Assembly (NCBI GenBank): GCA_942491485.1
Contig: CALOAX010000009.1
Location: 62,001 to 126,000, forward strand
Direction of reading: 5' to 3'
DNA length: 64,000 bases
DNA from: Desulfoluna sp942491485
GTDB lineage: Bacteria; Desulfobacterota; Desulfobacteria; Desulfobacterales; Desulfolunaceae
Part shown: piece after piece, positions 46,491 to 55,153 of the stretch
Layout of the letters: the number at the start of each line of letters is the position of its first letter
Numbering within the stretch: the first letter of the stretch is position 1
Notes under the pieces: generated by a model
Databases searched by the model: none
Seen by the model: only the letters and a program-made list of their open reading frames with translations
What the model was told of the DNA's origin: nothing
Position numbers and translations under genes: made by a program

Positions 46491-47843
46491 TTATGGAATT
46501 TCCGACCCATCGGCCCGGTACTCGTTCAATTTATTGCGCAGGGTCCGCACGCTGATGCCGAGAATTTTGGCGGCATGGGTCCGGTTTCCACCGGTCTGTT
46601 CCAGGGTGTCAAAGATGACGATCCGCTCCACCTCGCGCAGGGGAGCCCCCTTGAAATCATGGGATATTTCGGTCTGAGACGCAGGGGTGGGAAGCGGCAT
46701 CTCCCCCTCTTCAAACCAGAGAGCCTCGGCACCGATGGTCTCCCCATCGGCCAGAAGCACGGCTCGGTGAATCAGGTTTTCCAGCTCCCGGACATTGCCG
46801 GCAAAGGGGTAGTTTTGAAGTCGACCCACGGCATCTTCCGTCAAATTTTTGACAAGTCGGCCATCAAGGGCACTGAATCTCGCCATAAAATGACGGGCAA
46901 GCGCTTCGATGTCCTCTTTGCGCTCCCGCAAGGGGGGAATCTTTACAGGAATGACGTTAAGTCGAAAATAGAGATCCTCCCGGAACTCCCGCGTCTCAAT
47001 GGCCTCTTTCAGGTCCCGGTTGGTGGTGGCCACCACACGAACATTCACAGAGACAGGGGCCGTGCCCCCGAGGCGGTCCACTTCTTTTTCCTGAATGGCT
47101 CGAAGCAGCTTGGCCTGAAGCGTGACCGGCATCTCGGTGATCTCATCCAGGAGCAGGGTTCCCCCTTCAGCCAGTTCGAACTTTCCCGCCTTTCGCCCTG
47201 TGGCCCCGGTAAAGGCGCCCTTCTCATGGCCGAAGAGCTCACTCTCCATGAGGCTCTCGGGAAGCGCCGCGCAGTTGACGGCCACAAAGGGCCCCTTGCT
47301 TCGGCTGCTTTTCCCGTGAACATACCGGGCAATGAGCTCCTTGCCTGTGCCGCTCTCCCCGGTAATCAGAACCGAGGCTGAGCTGTCGGCCACACGATCC
47401 AGCATGGAAAGCAGGGCCTCCATGCGGGGGTTGCAGGTAACGATCTGTGTCTTTCCAGCCACACGTCCCCTGCCCGAGGCTGAGGAGGCCGCACGGGCAT
47501 CGGCGAGCAGCCCGACCTGCTCAGAGGTCACAGGTGCCATCAGGCAATCGCGGGCACCGCACTTCATCCACGCCACGGCACGGGCAGCATCGGGGGTGTC
47601 CATCACCACCACCACATCGGGAGCCTCCTCTTCAGCGGCCACAACCGAGAGAAAGGGGGAGAGGGATTCTCCGGCGGAAGGGGCGTGCACCACCACGAGG
47701 TCATAGCTCTCCGCAACCAGACCTGCAACGTCCGGCAGGTCTGCCACACGGGTCAACCCGTGACCTTTTGTTTCCAGGACGGGCCCCCATTCCCGACTTC
47801 GGGAGAGCCCTTGATCAACCAACAACACCCGGCACGCTGCCAT
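46491..47843 (-). CDS. Sigma-54-dependent activator, FlrC/FleR-like, with pseudo-receiver
   Basis: A 450-residue regulator. The N-terminal receiver-like domain at about 1-125 (VLLVDQGLSRSREW, LVVVHAPSAG) lacks the phospho-Asp, where His is found, lacks one acid-pocket residue and has Ala for the Lys of the KP motif. It cannot be phosphorylated in the standard way. The AAA+ domain at about 135-370 is intact: GESGTGKE, the GAFTGA loop that touches sigma-54, TLLLDEITEMP and ELENLIHR. A Fis-type helix-turn-helix ends the protein (NRTHAAKILGISVRTLRNKL). Its position next to flgB and after the FleQ-like gene suggests the second step of a flagellar cascade. Confidence 0.9.
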   Translation of the reverse strand: MAACRVLLVDQGLSRSREWGPVLETKGHGLTRVADLPDVAGLVAESYDLVVVHAPSAGESLSPFLSVVAAEEEAPDVVVVMDTPDAARAVAWMKCGARDCLMAPVTSEQVGLLADARAASSASGRGRVAGKTQIVTCNPRMEALLSMLDRVADSSASVLITGESGTGKELIARYVHGKSSRSKGPFVAVNCAALPESLMESELFGHEKGAFTGATGRKAGKFELAEGGTLLLDEITEMPVTLQAKLLRAIQEKEVDRLGGTAPVSVNVRVVATTNRDLKEAIETREFREDLYFRLNVIPVKIPPLRERKEDIEALARHFMARFSALDGRLVKNLTEDAVGRLQNYPFAGNVRELENLIHRAVLLADGETIGAEALWFEEGEMPLPTPASQTEISHDFKGAPLREVERIVIFDTLEQTGGNRTHAAKILGISVRTLRNKLNEYRADGSEIP

Positions 47844-48067
47844 GTACTTCCCTTCACTTCTCTTTATTGATGGCCCCTAAAAAAAGGGGAGCAAGCCTCG
47901 CAGACATACAACATGTTGTTATTTATCACACCAAGAAAATCATTGGGTGTTGCAAGACGCTCCAAGGCACGGCCTTTTTTACGAACACACGATTAAAAAA
48001 ACACGTAAAATACAAAATCAGACGAACGGTAAACCCCTCAACTGCCCGGAATTTTTTGCCGGATGGC
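47844..48067 (-). other. Intergenic region, TPR gene to FlrC-like gene
   Basis: No sigma-54 site with the right spacing was found. A perfect ACAACATGTTGT palindrome at 47908-47919 is the only notable sequence. Confidence 0.4.
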
Positions 48068-50527
48068 CTAATGAGCCCCGCCAAGCCTGTCGGACAGCTC
48101 CATGGAGCAGATACGCTCCGTGGCCATGCCGCTCCAGAACTCATCGTCGGAAGCGACCACCGCCTTATACAGGGCAAGGGCCTTCTCCTCTTCCCCCCCC
48201 TGGGCCATGGCATCGGCCCTCAGAAAACGAAGCTCCTCGGGGGAGACCTCCTCCCCGGCAAATCTTTCCGCCCCGACAAACGCTGCAACGGCGTCTTTGT
48301 AACGCCCCAGTTTCATGTTGACGTCACCCAGGCGCCGGTGGGCGGCGTAGAGAGAAGCCTTGGGTGCGGGATCCTCGGATTCAAACATCGGGATCGCCTC
48401 TTCGAGCCACCCCGCAGCGGCGGCAGGGTCTCCCAACTCTTCCCGGCACCTGGACAGCCACACCCGTGAATCGGCTCCCCCACCAAGGGCGAGGCTCTTT
48501 TTGAACAGCTCCTCGGCCTGCTTAAGCTCCCCGCCGTCAAAAAGGATGCGTCCCAGACGGAAAGAGGCCTCCCCCTCCCCCGGAGCCTTGCCATAGTGTT
48601 CCAGGTAGCGGGTGAAGATGGTCTCAGCTTCATTTTTGCGCCCCCCCTCATCCAGGGCCCGCCCCAGCTGAAAGTAGAGCCCGGCCAACCGGTCCTTGCC
48701 CGACCACTTGAGGCGTTTCATGGAGAGGATGATGGCCCGCTCCAGCTCTTCGGCGGCACTGCCGTACAGGTGGGCCGCCATGAACGCCTCCCCGGCCAGA
48801 AGAAAGATATCGGGGTTTTCCAGCTTGTGAAGAAGGCTGCGCTCTTTTTCAAAAAATGCGATGAGATCCACGTAACGCTCATTGGCCATCAGCGCCTTGA
48901 AGTGCCCCAGAACCGCCTGTTCCAACCGGGCATATGCCTCGGCTCTCAACCCACCGGCCCCGACCTCCAGAAGTTTTTTTACCTGCTCCACGCTGGCTTT
49001 ATGGTCTCCGGCTTCATCATACAGGGCGGCCAGCCTCAACATGGAGAGCCTTGCCAGGGGGTGCTCGGGAAAGGTATCGATGACCTGGGTGTACAGGGCC
49101 TCTTTCTCCTCCCGGTCCTGAAGCTGTTCCGCCAGTCGGACCAGGGCCGTCACATAGCCGTCCCCTTCGGAATACCGTTCAATCACCAGCCTGAAAAAGG
49201 CCTTGGCCCGTTCCTCCTCGCCGTCATCGAGCCAGGTTTCCCCGACACTTTCAAGGGCCATGTCCGCACCTTCCGCTTCGGGGAAAAGGTTGGCAAACTG
49301 CACCAGGTACCGCCGGGCGACCTCCCGGTCTCCGGCCCTTAAAGCTGCCTGCCCGGCATAGTACAAGAGGTCAGGATCGCGCCACACCGCCTCATCGCTT
49401 TCAGCCATGAGGGTTTCAAAAAGGGCCTGGCTCCGGGGAAATGCCCCCACGTCATACAAGACCATGGCCATCTCTTTTCGGGCCTCCTCTGAAAAAGAGA
49501 GGCCATCTCCCAGGGCTTCCACCTTCTCCAGCAGCGGCAGGGCCTCTGTGGCCCGATCGGTGCTACGAAGAAGTTTCCCCAGCCGAAACGCGGTCCCCGG
49601 TGCCGCAATAAACCCGGGGTGATCTTCCAGCACCACGCGGTAGTACCCTTCGGCCGTGCCGTAATCCTCCAATGCCATGTAGGTGCTGCCCAGCATGGAG
49701 AGGGCATAGGGCAGGTAGGGGGAGTCCGGGAACCGGCTGATAAATTTATTGATGCGTGCCGTCAGTGCCACGAGCCCCTCGGCATCCTTCCTGATTTCGG
49801 CCTCCCGGAAAGCACTGAGCAGCTGAAGCATCTGAAGCCCCTCGGCACAACCACGGGAAATGCCCGAGATCTTCAAGCTCTTTTCCGCCTCTTTTTCCGC
49901 CCGGCGAAAGGCCCCGCTTCTCATTAGGGTCAGAATCCGGTCCATGCCGTCACCTTCCCGACAGAGGGTGCTCTTCACCTCAAGCAGCAGGTCATCCACG
50001 GTTCCGTTAAACCCGTCCCGGGCCACAAGATGCGTGTCGTCGCCGCGTGGCCCCTCTGTGGCCGGAACATGCCCCAGGACCCGTTCCGGGGTCAGGACCT
50101 CCCGGGCTAATTTTTTCCCACGGGATTCCTTGCGACGGGCCACCTGCTTAAGGGTCATGGAAACCACCAGCTTCCGCCCCCGCCACACATGGCTCATGGT
50201 CAAAATCGGCTGCTCTGTTCGCACCAGGAGCGTGGTGACCCCGGGGGTCTGTCGACGCACCGTCACACGGAGGGGAGCCCCCCCAGACCGCGGAAGCATC
50301 GCCTCTGAGACAGACGTCCCCTTCAGAGCAATAAGCAGCTCATGGTTGTCAATCTTCACAACCTTTGAGGGTACGGTTTCCGAGAGCTCCAGCACCACGC
50401 GTGCCGGTGCTGAGGTAACAACCACCCTGGTCACCTCCGCAGCCAGGCCCTGCCCCCACGCCAAAAGCACAAGTGCTGCCACCGCCCATGGGATCCATCT
50501 CACCCTATGTATTTGGAACACCGCCAT
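48068..50527 (-). CDS. Secreted TPR-repeat protein with AMIN-like N-terminal domain, in the flagellar region
   Basis: An 819-residue protein starting at ATG 50527 behind AAGGAG. The frame is open to 50848, but the sigma-54 site at 50602-50617 lies within that extra part. A signal peptide (VRWIPWAVAALVLLAWGQGLAA) is followed by a beta-rich domain at about 30-125 (VTRVVVTSAPARVVLELSETVPSKVVKI) like the AMIN fold of PilQ/AmiC/FimV-type proteins. The remainder, from about 200 on, is a long run of tetratricopeptide helices (for example AALRAGDREVARRYLVQFANLFPEAEG). It is probably periplasmic. Function is unknown. Placement and promoter suggest a role in flagellar or cell-envelope assembly. Confidence 0.8.
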   Translation of the reverse strand: MAVFQIHRVRWIPWAVAALVLLAWGQGLAAEVTRVVVTSAPARVVLELSETVPSKVVKIDNHELLIALKGTSVSEAMLPRSGGAPLRVTVRRQTPGVTTLLVRTEQPILTMSHVWRGRKLVVSMTLKQVARRKESRGKKLAREVLTPERVLGHVPATEGPRGDDTHLVARDGFNGTVDDLLLEVKSTLCREGDGMDRILTLMRSGAFRRAEKEAEKSLKISGISRGCAEGLQMLQLLSAFREAEIRKDAEGLVALTARINKFISRFPDSPYLPYALSMLGSTYMALEDYGTAEGYYRVVLEDHPGFIAAPGTAFRLGKLLRSTDRATEALPLLEKVEALGDGLSFSEEARKEMAMVLYDVGAFPRSQALFETLMAESDEAVWRDPDLLYYAGQAALRAGDREVARRYLVQFANLFPEAEGADMALESVGETWLDDGEEERAKAFFRLVIERYSEGDGYVTALVRLAEQLQDREEKEALYTQVIDTFPEHPLARLSMLRLAALYDEAGDHKASVEQVKKLLEVGAGGLRAEAYARLEQAVLGHFKALMANERYVDLIAFFEKERSLLHKLENPDIFLLAGEAFMAAHLYGSAAEELERAIILSMKRLKWSGKDRLAGLYFQLGRALDEGGRKNEAETIFTRYLEHYGKAPGEGEASFRLGRILFDGGELKQAEELFKKSLALGGGADSRVWLSRCREELGDPAAAAGWLEEAIPMFESEDPAPKASLYAAHRRLGDVNMKLGRYKDAVAAFVGAERFAGEEVSPEELRFLRADAMAQGGEEEKALALYKAVVASDDEFWSGMATERICSMELSDRLGGAH

Positions 50528-50601
50528 CTTCAACTCCTTACTGGTCCCTTTGTGATTCCGTCGCCGCCGCTGGACGCGCGCCGGTGTCCACGCAGAAGCA
50601 A

Positions 50602-50617
50602 TGCAACCCCTGTGCCA
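50602..50617 (-). promoter_or_regulatory. Sigma-54 promoter for the TPR gene
   Basis: The minus strand reads TGGCACAGGGGTTGCA, a full match to TGGCAC-N5-TTGC. It lies 75 bases ahead of the chosen TPR start. Confidence 0.88.
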
Positions 50618-50816
50618 GCCAGGGAGGCCGTTACGCGAGAGAGCCATAACCCATAAGAAAAACGTAACAAACACAGAATAACAGGCCTCAATTTTCAGAG
50701 ACGTCAGGGACGGACATTGCGCCAAGAATTTGACAGGAAAGGCAATGGAATCGCACAGGGTTGACCTGTTGTGACAACCCGTGCGGAAAGGGAGAAAAGG
50801 CAGACGAGAAAAAAAA

Positions 50817-52157
50817 TTACAACGAGGTGGAAGCCGAACCATCTTCAAGCTTCATTTTTTTGATCTTCTCCACCAGGGTGGTTCGCTTCATGCTGAGAAG
50901 CTCTGCCGCCTTGGCTTTGACCCAGTTGGATTCATTCAGGGCTTGAAGAATCAAGTTTTTCTGATGCTGCTCCACGGACTCGTGAAAGTTGACGCCCTGG
51001 CGGACATCGAAATAGAGGGGCCCTTCACCGGTCTCCTCGGATGCACACGCTTTAAAATGACCGGGCAGATCCTCAAGGTTCACGGTGCTTCCATCCACCA
51101 GCACCGAGAAACGCTCCACCAGGTTCTCCAGCTCACGGACGTTGCCGGGCCAGTCATAAGCTTCCATGGTCGCCATGGCATCCGGGGAAAACTGCTTCTC
51201 CTCCATGCCCGTTCGCTTGGCCAGTTTTTCCGTAAAATGGCTTGCCAGAAGGGGGATGTCGCTTCGACGCTCCCGCAAGGGGGGCATAATGACGGGGATG
51301 ACGTTCAACCGGTAATAAAGGTCTTCGCGGAACCGATTATCTTCCACGGCCTGGGCGAGGTCCTTGTTGGTGGCGGAGATGATACGGATATCCACATGAA
51401 TGGAGTGTGTCGCCCCCACCCTTTCAAAGCACTTCTCCTGAATGGCCCGCAGGAGTTTCACCTGCAAGTCGGGGCTCATGTCTCCGATTTCATCGAGAAA
51501 AATGGTGCCGCCATCGGCCAGTTCGAATCGACCCGGCCGGGCTCTGTGGGCTCCGGTGAAGGCCCCTTTTTCATGACCGAACAGTTCGCTCTCCAGGAGC
51601 TCCCCGGGAATGGCGCCGCAGTTGATCACCACCAGCGGTGCGTTACGCCGAGGGCTGTTCCGGTGAATGGCCCGGGCAATGAGTTCCTTGCCGGTGCCGC
51701 TCTCTCCGGTAATCAGCACAGTGCTGTCCGTTGTGGCCACCTTTTGGGCGATGCCCAGAACGCGACGTATGCCCTCACTCTGTCCGATGATCCCCCGGGT
51801 ATCAAAGGGCCCCACAAGGCCACCGTCAACGGCAGCAAGGGACGTAACCCGACACGCCTCTGCGAGTTCATCGGCATTCACCCCTTCGTCGAGACGGATG
51901 ATGTCCGAATAGTCCGGCGCCGGCCCCCTCCCCACAAGGATCAACGGAGGTTCGCCACAACGTTTCAGAATGCCGGAAAGGGCCGAGGCATCGCTTTCGG
52001 AGAGACGGGACGCCACAACGACCCCATAATTCTCCTCCGATACCATCATATCAGGAGCCGTCTCGATCTTTAGGTCGCTGTTGGAGAGCATGCCCACAAG
52101 AAGGGAGCTGTCCAGCCCCCCTGATATGAGCACTTTGATCATCCTGGTATCCGACAT
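50817..52157 (-). CDS. fleQ: Sigma-54-dependent flagellar master regulator, FleQ/FlrA-like
   Basis: A 446-residue activator. The N-terminal domain (MIKVLISGGLDSSLLVGMLSN) is an atypical receiver without the phospho-Asp, as in FleQ/FlrA. The AAA+ domain has GESGTGKE, GAFTGA, TIFLDEIGDMSPDLQVKLLRAIQ and ELENLVERF. The C-terminal DNA-binding helix-turn-helix is NWVKAKAAELLSMKRTTLVEKIKKM. The start at 52157 (MSDTRMIKVL) is chosen over a longer open frame, and a second Met six codons on is possible. Expected to activate sigma-54 promoters such as those at 50602 and 46475, perhaps under cyclic di-GMP control. Confidence 0.88.
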   Translation of the reverse strand: MSDTRMIKVLISGGLDSSLLVGMLSNSDLKIETAPDMMVSEENYGVVVASRLSESDASALSGILKRCGEPPLILVGRGPAPDYSDIIRLDEGVNADELAEACRVTSLAAVDGGLVGPFDTRGIIGQSEGIRRVLGIAQKVATTDSTVLITGESGTGKELIARAIHRNSPRRNAPLVVINCGAIPGELLESELFGHEKGAFTGAHRARPGRFELADGGTIFLDEIGDMSPDLQVKLLRAIQEKCFERVGATHSIHVDIRIISATNKDLAQAVEDNRFREDLYYRLNVIPVIMPPLRERRSDIPLLASHFTEKLAKRTGMEEKQFSPDAMATMEAYDWPGNVRELENLVERFSVLVDGSTVNLEDLPGHFKACASEETGEGPLYFDVRQGVNFHESVEQHQKNLILQALNESNWVKAKAAELLSMKRTTLVEKIKKMKLEDGSASTSL

Positions 52158-52253
52158 GATTGCTACGGTCCTATCTTGATGCTTTCTAAAAAATACAAAT
52201 GAATGTGGTACGCAAACACGCAAGGGGGCGAAAAAACGAGGGCCCCTTATCGT

Positions 52254-52628
52254 CTATCCAATTATTTTGCCGAGCTTGTCCGCGATGGCTTCCGCCGTGA
52301 AAGGTTTAACCACGTAGTTGGACACACCCGCCTGCACCGCTTCGATGACGTTCTGCTTCTGAGCTTCCGCGGTCACCATAAGGAAGGGGATGTCTTTATA
52401 AACGGGGTCGGAACGCACCAGTTTCAGCAGGTCAAGACCCGTCATCTTGGGCATGTTCCAATCAGAAATAATCAGGTCAAAGCTGCCCCGCTTCAACTCC
52501 TCCAGCGCCGTGGTTCCATCATCGGCTTCCGTGATGTTGGTGTACCCAAGCTGCTTGAGAATGTTTTTCATGATTCGGCGCATGGTGGCAAAATCATCAA
52601 CAACAAGGATCTTCAAGGATGTACTCAT
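52254..52628 (-). CDS. cheY: Chemotaxis response regulator CheY
   Basis: A 124-residue single receiver domain (LKILVVDDFATMRRIMKNIL). The acid pair DD, phospho-Asp in LIISDWNMPKMTG, Thr in MVTAEAQ and Lys in VVKPF are all present. The MTGLDLLKLVR and Ala/Glu-rich segments match CheY that binds FliM. It stands outside a che operon, next to cheX, and is likely the motor-binding CheY of this block. Confidence 0.93.
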   Translation of the reverse strand: MSTSLKILVVDDFATMRRIMKNILKQLGYTNITEADDGTTALEELKRGSFDLIISDWNMPKMTGLDLLKLVRSDPVYKDIPFLMVTAEAQKQNVIEAVQAGVSNYVVKPFTAEAIADKLGKIIG

Positions 52629-52854
52629 TTCCCGATCTCCATCGATCTCTAACTCGAACCCAACGTCCCTTCAAGGGGTGTCATCATGACGGTACCAAAG
52701 AGGGGGCTAACGCCACACTCCCCAGGGTACGATACCCTGTCCGGGAACAGCCCCGGCAGATGTTGACACGTCGTCTGTTCTCAAACCTGTCCTGAACGGA
52801 CCTTTCTGCTCTAACTGATAGCACCTGCGTCACAAATCCACAACAGGAGGTCTG

Positions 52855-53316
52855 TTAATATTCAAGGCAAACTTCTATAGTAAATTCCCCACCATCGGTT
52901 GTAAAGGGGATGGCAATCTTCGGTCCGTCGGAGTAATGGGTAATGGCATGCCCACGGCCACTCACCACCGATGGGATGGAGGCTTGGAACACACGCCCGT
53001 ACTCCTCCATTTCGCGCCTCGCCTGCCCCGAGATCATGTTGATGATCTCACCGACAGCATCGGACACCTCGTGGGAGAGTTCGACGATCTCCTCGCCGAA
53101 CATGTTGGACACCACCCGGAGGATACTCCCCTCATCAAAGGTCACGGCAATGGTGCCGTTGGTTTCACCGGTCAAACCGATGATCCCGGTCACGTCACCC
53201 GTGGCCCTGTCGTCTTTTTTCAGGTAGGGGGATCCCGCCTTGCAACTGACAAAAGCCATGGTCTCCAGCACATTGGAGGTGGCGTGAATAAATGGGTTGA
53301 TCACATTTGCATCCAT
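52855..53316 (-). CDS. cheX: CheY-P phosphatase CheX-like
   Basis: A 153-residue protein of the CheX/CheC class that speeds CheY-P dephosphorylation. The catalytic ExxN pattern is in VGEIINMISGQARREME. The N-terminal part starts MDANVINPFIHATSNVLETMAFVSC. It lies between cheY and an HD-GYP protein, which supports a role in controlling CheY-P. The CheX family often occurs as a single gene in Desulfobacterota, to my knowledge. Confidence 0.87.
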   Translation of the reverse strand: MDANVINPFIHATSNVLETMAFVSCKAGSPYLKKDDRATGDVTGIIGLTGETNGTIAVTFDEGSILRVVSNMFGEEIVELSHEVSDAVGEIINMISGQARREMEEYGRVFQASIPSVVSGRGHAITHYSDGPKIAIPFTTDGGEFTIEVCLEY

Positions 53317-53381
53317 AACAAACTCACTCGCCCCGTCGGTCCTTTCCGCCTGTTTCGGTCTTTCGTTCCTGTGACCCGCCC

Positions 53382-54917
53382 TTACTCGTCGAGGGAGACG
53401 TCAAGTTCTCCGCGCCCCACGACGCTCAGGTAGGCTTCCACCACCCTGGGATCAAACTGTTCCCCCGCACCATCTCGAATGATACCCGTCACCTTCTCCA
53501 GGGGCATCTTCCGGCGATAGGCCCTGTCGGAGGCCATGGCGTCGAAGGCATCTGCCACGGAGAGAATCCGCGACAAAAAGGGAATGGCGACGCTGTGCAA
53601 CCCCTCAGGGTAGCCCCGGCCGTCAAACCGTTCGTGGTGATGGCGGATGATCTGTGCTTCCCGGTCCCACAATCCAAGCTGGCCGACGATGTCGGCTCCG
53701 ATGTCGGGATGCTCTTTGATCTTTTCAAACTCTTCGTCCGTAAGGCGCCCGGGCTTTAGTAGTATTGCATCACGTATCCCGATCTTTCCTATATCATGAA
53801 GCCGGCCGGCAAAGGTCAGGATGTCGAGTTCCTCTTTGGAACACCCCAGCTCCTCCCCCAGAAGAATGGCTATCTCCCCCACTCGGTTGGAGTGCTGATT
53901 GGTATAGGAATCACGGGCTTCCACAGCTTTTACGAAGGCGGAAAGAGTAGAAAAAAGGTTGTCATAGATGTTCTCATAAAGAGCCACGTTCTCCACATTG
54001 CCCGCGGCCTTCTGGGTCATGAAGCTCAGATGGTAGACATCCTGTTCCGTAAAATGACAGTCCTCCGCCACATGGCTTGCCACCAGAACACCGAGGCTCT
54101 TTGCACGAATCTGCAGGGGGACCAGCACCAGGGAGTTCACTGGGGACGTCAGCTCTTTGAGACGCGAGCTGTGGGAAATCAGCGTGGGCACGCCCTCCAG
54201 AGCCACCTCGCGGATGAGCGTCTCCAGCCCCTTGCCATGGAGAGCCAGACCGTCCTGGGGAATCTGTGTTCCGCCGGTTCCGGTGGCCGCCATCTCAATG
54301 GGTATCTCCATGGACTCACTCACGATAAAAAAGCGCGAGGCGTCCGCACCGGTGATGTCCACCGCCGACTCCGTCGCCTTCTTAAAGAGCTCCTCACTGG
54401 AACTGATGGCGGAGAAATCATCCATGATGCGGTTCATGATGTTGAGTTCCTCGACCTTGGTCACCAGCTCCTGGTTGAGAGCCTCAAGCCGCTCTTTGCC
54501 CTCCACCTCCTTGGCGAGGAGAAGGTTCTTCAAGAAAAGCTCCCGCTCCCTGAAGACCCGCTTGACGCAAAGCTCCATCTGCTCGAGCTTCACGGGCTTG
54601 ATCAGGAAATCCACAACCCCGTTTTTCAGGGTGGAGAGGGTGTTTTCAAGGGAGGGAAATCCCGTCATCACCACCACGGGAATGGAGACATCGTGCTGCC
54701 GGATGTGCTCGGCCAGCTCCAGGCCGTCCATGCCGGGCATGTTGATATCGGTAAAACAGCAGTCCACCGGTTTGGTGCCCAGCACCTCCAGAGCCTCAAA
54801 GCCGTTTCCGGCGGTTAGGACCTGATAACCTTTGTGCCTGAAGTATTCCCCTGTGATGTCGAGTATGCTCTCCTCGTCATCCACAAAAAGTATCGTTTCT
54901 TTTCTGAGTTCCGTCAT
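53382..54917 (-). CDS. Response regulator with GAF-like and HD-GYP domains
   Basis: A 511-residue protein. The receiver at about 1-125 (KETILFVDDEESILDITGEYF) has phospho-Asp in DCCFTDINMPGMDG and Lys in LIKPV. A coiled linker leads to a GAF-like domain at about 165-310 (FSAISSSEELFKKATESAVDITGADASRFFIVSESM). The HD-GYP domain at about 330-500 has LHDIGKIGIRDAILLKPGRL and HHERFDGRGYPEGL, so the catalytic set is complete. It is probably a cyclic di-GMP phosphodiesterase acting on motility in this flagellar block. Start MTELRKETILF. Confidence 0.92.
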   Translation of the reverse strand: MTELRKETILFVDDEESILDITGEYFRHKGYQVLTAGNGFEALEVLGTKPVDCCFTDINMPGMDGLELAEHIRQHDVSIPVVVMTGFPSLENTLSTLKNGVVDFLIKPVKLEQMELCVKRVFRERELFLKNLLLAKEVEGKERLEALNQELVTKVEELNIMNRIMDDFSAISSSEELFKKATESAVDITGADASRFFIVSESMEIPIEMAATGTGGTQIPQDGLALHGKGLETLIREVALEGVPTLISHSSRLKELTSPVNSLVLVPLQIRAKSLGVLVASHVAEDCHFTEQDVYHLSFMTQKAAGNVENVALYENIYDNLFSTLSAFVKAVEARDSYTNQHSNRVGEIAILLGEELGCSKEELDILTFAGRLHDIGKIGIRDAILLKPGRLTDEEFEKIKEHPDIGADIVGQLGLWDREAQIIRHHHERFDGRGYPEGLHSVAIPFLSRILSVADAFDAMASDRAYRRKMPLEKVTGIIRDGAGEQFDPRVVEAYLSVVGRGELDVSLDE

Positions 54918-55153
54918 GTGCTGCTTACCAATGGCATGGAATCGTCAACGAATGGCATGGAGAGCCGTAGCGAGGCCGTGTGACAGGGGGCGCAAAAAAG
55001 CACCGCAGAAAAGCCGGCGCCCTCGTAAGTCCCCTCCCGAAAATCCGAAGCCCTTTGAGGCGGCATGCCGCCTTCATTTTTGCAGGCTTCGGCCCTTTGT
55101 GGTACATCATCATAGATCATTTTATATACCTTTGCAAAAACTAACCCAATTTA

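Noticed and set aside
47908..47919. ACAACATGTTGT palindrome ahead of the FlrC-like gene
   Set aside because: A short palindrome of this kind occurs by chance, and no sigma-54 site or known binding motif goes with it.
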